This document shows, one piece after another, positions 8,192 to 9,244 of a DNA stretch of 9,244 nucleotides; the first letter of the stretch is position 1, and every line of letters starts with the position of its first letter. Made by a program: the position numbers and the translations under genes. The notes beneath the pieces were generated by a model. The model was given only the letters and a program-made list of their open reading frames with translations, made no database searches and was not told the DNA's origin. The stretch comes from an uncultured Ruminococcus sp. GTDB lineage: Bacteria; Bacillota; Clostridia; Oscillospirales; Ruminococcaceae. The stretch lies in contig CAMWOX010000057.1 of NCBI GenBank assembly GCA_947175975.1, positions 1 to 9,244 of the forward strand, in the 5' to 3' direction.

Positions 8192-8207
8192 ATGAATATT
8201 AATGAAT
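8192..8207. repeat. Direct repeat ATGAAT spaced by one helical turn, upstream of the operon promoter
   Basis: ATGAAT occurs at 8192-8197 and 8202-8207, separated by ATTA, so the units repeat every 10 bases. They sit about 54-69 bases upstream of the predicted transcription start, beyond the -35 box. This could be an activator site or an A/T-rich UP-like element; in such AT-rich DNA it could also be chance. Confidence 0.25.
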
Positions 8208-8237
8208 TTTAAATAATTCTGGAAAAAATAAGCAAAA

Positions 8238-8265
8238 ACTGCAAAATTCCTGAGAATTTTGCAGT
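8238..8265 (-). terminator. Perfect hairpin, second terminator after the tRNA unit (possibly bidirectional)
   Basis: A 12-base-pair perfect stem (ACTGCAAAATTC paired with its complement at 8254-8265) closes a four-base loop. On the minus strand it is followed by TTTTTGCTTATTTTTT. The plus-strand side is also T-rich, though less continuous. It lies about 45 bases past the first tRNA terminator and about 65 bases before the operon promoter, so it would stop leftover read-through into the SEDS operon. Confidence 0.7.
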
Positions 8266-8299
8266 AAATTTGTTACATTTTTAGAATAAGATACGATAC

Positions 8300-8335
8300 A
8301 GCAAAAGAAAAGACCAGCTTCGAAAAACTGATCTT
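8300..8335 (-). terminator. Rho-independent terminator of the tRNA-Leu/tRNA-Ser unit
   Basis: On the minus strand, AAGATCAGTTT, loop TTCG and AAGCTGGTCTT pair along 11 positions, including two G-U pairs (8310-8335). The tail TTTCTTTTGC follows (8300-8309). The UUCG loop and T-rich tail are standard. It lies about 30 bases after the 3' end of tRNA-Ser. Confidence 0.82.
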
Positions 8336-8365
8336 CCCCCAATGTGTCATCACGACACCACAATC

Positions 8366-8457
8366 TGGCGGACAGAGAGGGATTCGAACCCTCGAAGCGC
8401 TACTAACGCTTACACGATTTCCAGTCGTGCGCCTTAGACCAGCTCAGCCATCTGTCC
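8366..8457 (-). tRNA. tRNA-Ser (anticodon GGA)
   Basis: A 92-base cloverleaf with encoded 3' CCA. The acceptor stem pairs GGACAGA with TCTGTCC, followed by discriminator G and CCA. The anticodon stem CACGA/TCGTG carries loop CTGGAAA, giving anticodon GGA (8420-8422), which reads UCC and UCU. The long variable arm (GTAAGCG to GCGCTT region) is typical of a class II tRNA. The T stem GAGGG/CCCTC with loop TTCGAAT is perfect. It lies 34 bases downstream of tRNA-Leu and is probably cotranscribed with it. Confidence 0.97.
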
Positions 8458-8491
8458 ATATCAAAACATATCAAATTTTAAAAAATCAGAA

Positions 8492-8575
8492 TGCGAGTGA
8501 CGGGACTTGAACCCACACGTCGTTTCCAACACTAGCACCTCAAGCTAGCCTGTCTGCCAATTCCAGCACACTCGC
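8492..8575 (-). tRNA. tRNA-Leu (anticodon GAG)
   Basis: An 84-base cloverleaf. Acceptor GCGAGTG pairs with CACTCGC and the discriminator is A. CCA is not encoded (the bases after the discriminator are TTC), so it must be added enzymatically, unlike in the neighbouring tRNA-Ser. The anticodon stem CTAGC/GCTAG carries loop TTGAGGT, giving anticodon GAG (8539-8541), which reads CUC and CUU. A long variable arm is present. The T stem GTGGG/CCCGT contains two G-U pairs. Confidence 0.96.
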
Positions 8576-8621
8576 ATCAGGATTTCAAACTGCAACCCGG
8601 TTCTTCCCGGACTGCTTTATT

Positions 8622-8650
8622 ATTATAGCATAATCAGACAGATTTGTCAA
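8622..8650 (-). promoter_or_regulatory. Consensus sigma-A promoter of the tRNA unit
   Basis: The minus strand carries TTGACA (8645-8650), a 17-base spacer and TATAAT (8622-8627), with TGC just before the -10 box. Both hexamers are perfect, as expected for a highly expressed stable RNA. The transcript leader is about 40 bases and contains a small CCGG...CCGG hairpin before tRNA-Leu. Confidence 0.9.
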
Positions 8651-8702
8651 GCGTTTTCCAAAATAAAAAGCGCCGAAAAAATTTGTTGAAATTTGTATAA
8701 TT

Positions 8703-9244
8703 TCACCAGGTGATCCGACTTTGTGTACTAGGTCTGCTTCCAGATCTTGAACCATCCATAGAAATATCAACTCCAGAAGTTCTCTCTGTCGGCTGAATGA
8801 TTACAGATGCAGGACGGTGTGCATCCCATTCAAACATATAAGACTCTCCGGAACTTTGACCAATCAGATTCCGCCAGGACAGATCAGTTTTGAAGTCCGG
8901 ATCATCACCAATCCAACACACAACAGCATCCGGATCAGCTTCCAAAGTAGCATTGCTGTTCATATTGCTGATTACGATAGGATTACCATCTACAAGTACA
9001 GCAACATAGGCATTTTGACCTTTTCCGGTTAGCGTAGACGTGGCGATACCTTTCTGAGAAATAACACCCTGGGCAAGGAATCTGACATTATAATCACAGT
9101 CTTTTGTGAAAGCAAGAATATTTTCACTTTCGACGGATAATCTTTCACCGATTCCGAGCTGACAAACAACGACATGTTGCTGATTATTGGCATAATAAGT
9201 AATACTGTCACCGGAAAATTCAACTTTCATAAGCGGAAGATTTT
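8703..9244 (-). CDS. AIM24-family protein, 5' end outside the window
   Basis: The visible 3' part ends at TGA 8703-8705. A methionine codon at 9230 would give 175 residues, but the frame stays open to the window edge (reading NLPL just before that Met) and no ribosome binding site precedes it. AIM24 proteins are usually above 200 residues. I therefore treat the gene as continuing beyond 9244. The beta-rich sequence shows features typical of the family: LGIGERLSVESENILAF, a repeat of short glycine turns, FLAQGVISQKGIATSTLTGKGQNAYVAV, and near the end SSGESYMFEWDAHRPASVII followed by QPTERTSG. The last 20 residues are Ser/Arg rich and look disordered. There is no membrane segment. The bacterial role is poorly defined; the name comes from a yeast mitochondrial protein. 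No clear terminator follows, and the tRNA promoter begins about 50 bases downstream, so it is a separate unit from the SEDS operon. Confidence 0.8.
   Translation of the reverse strand, partial: NLPLMKVEFSGDSITYYANNQQHVVVCQLGIGERLSVESENILAFTKDCDYNVRFLAQGVISQKGIATSTLTGKGQNAYVAVLVDGNPIVISNMNSNATLEADPDAVVCWIGDDPDFKTDLSWRNLIGQSSGESYMFEWDAHRPASVIIQPTERTSGVDISMDGSRSGSRPSTQSRITW

Noticed and set aside
8344..8358. Small hairpin GTGTC/GACAC in the tRNA-Ser trailer
   Set aside because: It has only five base pairs and no T run; it is probably chance or a minor processing element.
8651..8672. Hairpin GCGCTTTT/AAAACGC between the AIM24-family gene and the tRNA promoter as a terminator
   Set aside because: The stem is bulged and is followed by TTGACA rather than a T run, so it does not meet the terminator pattern.
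8585..8770. Minus-strand frame of 61 codons
   Set aside because: It overlaps the end of the AIM24-family gene and the tRNA promoter, with no ribosome binding site or known domain.
1..9244. CRISPR array, insertion sequence or riboswitch
   Set aside because: I saw no regularly spaced repeats, no transposase and no terminal inverted repeats. The operon leader is only about 23 bases, too short for a riboswitch.

Overview
The window looks like a low-GC Gram-positive genome, most likely a Clostridia or Ruminococcus-type Firmicute. The reasons are AT-rich intergenic DNA, GGGAG/AGGAG ribosome binding sites, near-consensus sigma-A promoters and the protein style. This is an inference from style, not a taxonomic identification. 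Every gene I can support lies on the minus strand, so transcription runs from high to low coordinates.

Layout in order of transcription. At the right edge (8703-9244) is the 3' part of an AIM24-family gene, cut by the window end. A perfect consensus promoter (8622-8650) then drives a two-gene tRNA unit, tRNA-Leu(GAG) followed by tRNA-Ser(GGA), which ends at a rho-independent terminator (8310-8335). A second perfect hairpin (8238-8265) follows. About 65 bases further on, a strong extended -10 promoter (8145-8173) starts an operon that fills the rest of the window. Its genes are (1) an 884-residue divergent SEDS (FtsW/RodA-type) membrane protein; (2) a 737-residue class B penicillin-binding protein with SxxK, SxN and KTG motifs; (3) a roughly 1000-residue membrane-anchored protein with two CxxC pairs and a GTPase domain; and (4) the first 69 codons of a further gene whose start overlaps the GTPase stop by four bases (ATGA). 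Genes 1-2 and 2-3 are separated by 18 and 19 bases.

SEDS proteins polymerise peptidoglycan glycan strands and class B PBPs cross-link them, and such pairs work as one complex. Genes 1 and 2 are therefore readily explained as a cell-wall synthase. Both are much larger than usual, and both carry extra mass on the outer face of the membrane: a loop of about 245 residues in the SEDS protein, and an insertion of about 175 residues in the PBP between its first transpeptidase strands and the catalytic serine. The SEDS protein also has an N-terminal membrane extension of about 240 residues. The third gene is what makes the operon unusual. It is a large GTPase resembling the 'double-GTPase'/GTPase-associated modules that have been predicted to belong to bacterial conflict or signalling systems. 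It is probably held at the inner face of the same membrane and co-translated with a further partner. The best candidate for an undescribed system here is a specialised, GTPase-coupled SEDS-PBP machine. The family assignments of the SEDS and PBP proteins rest on visible motifs; the functional coupling to the GTPase is inferred from gene order only.
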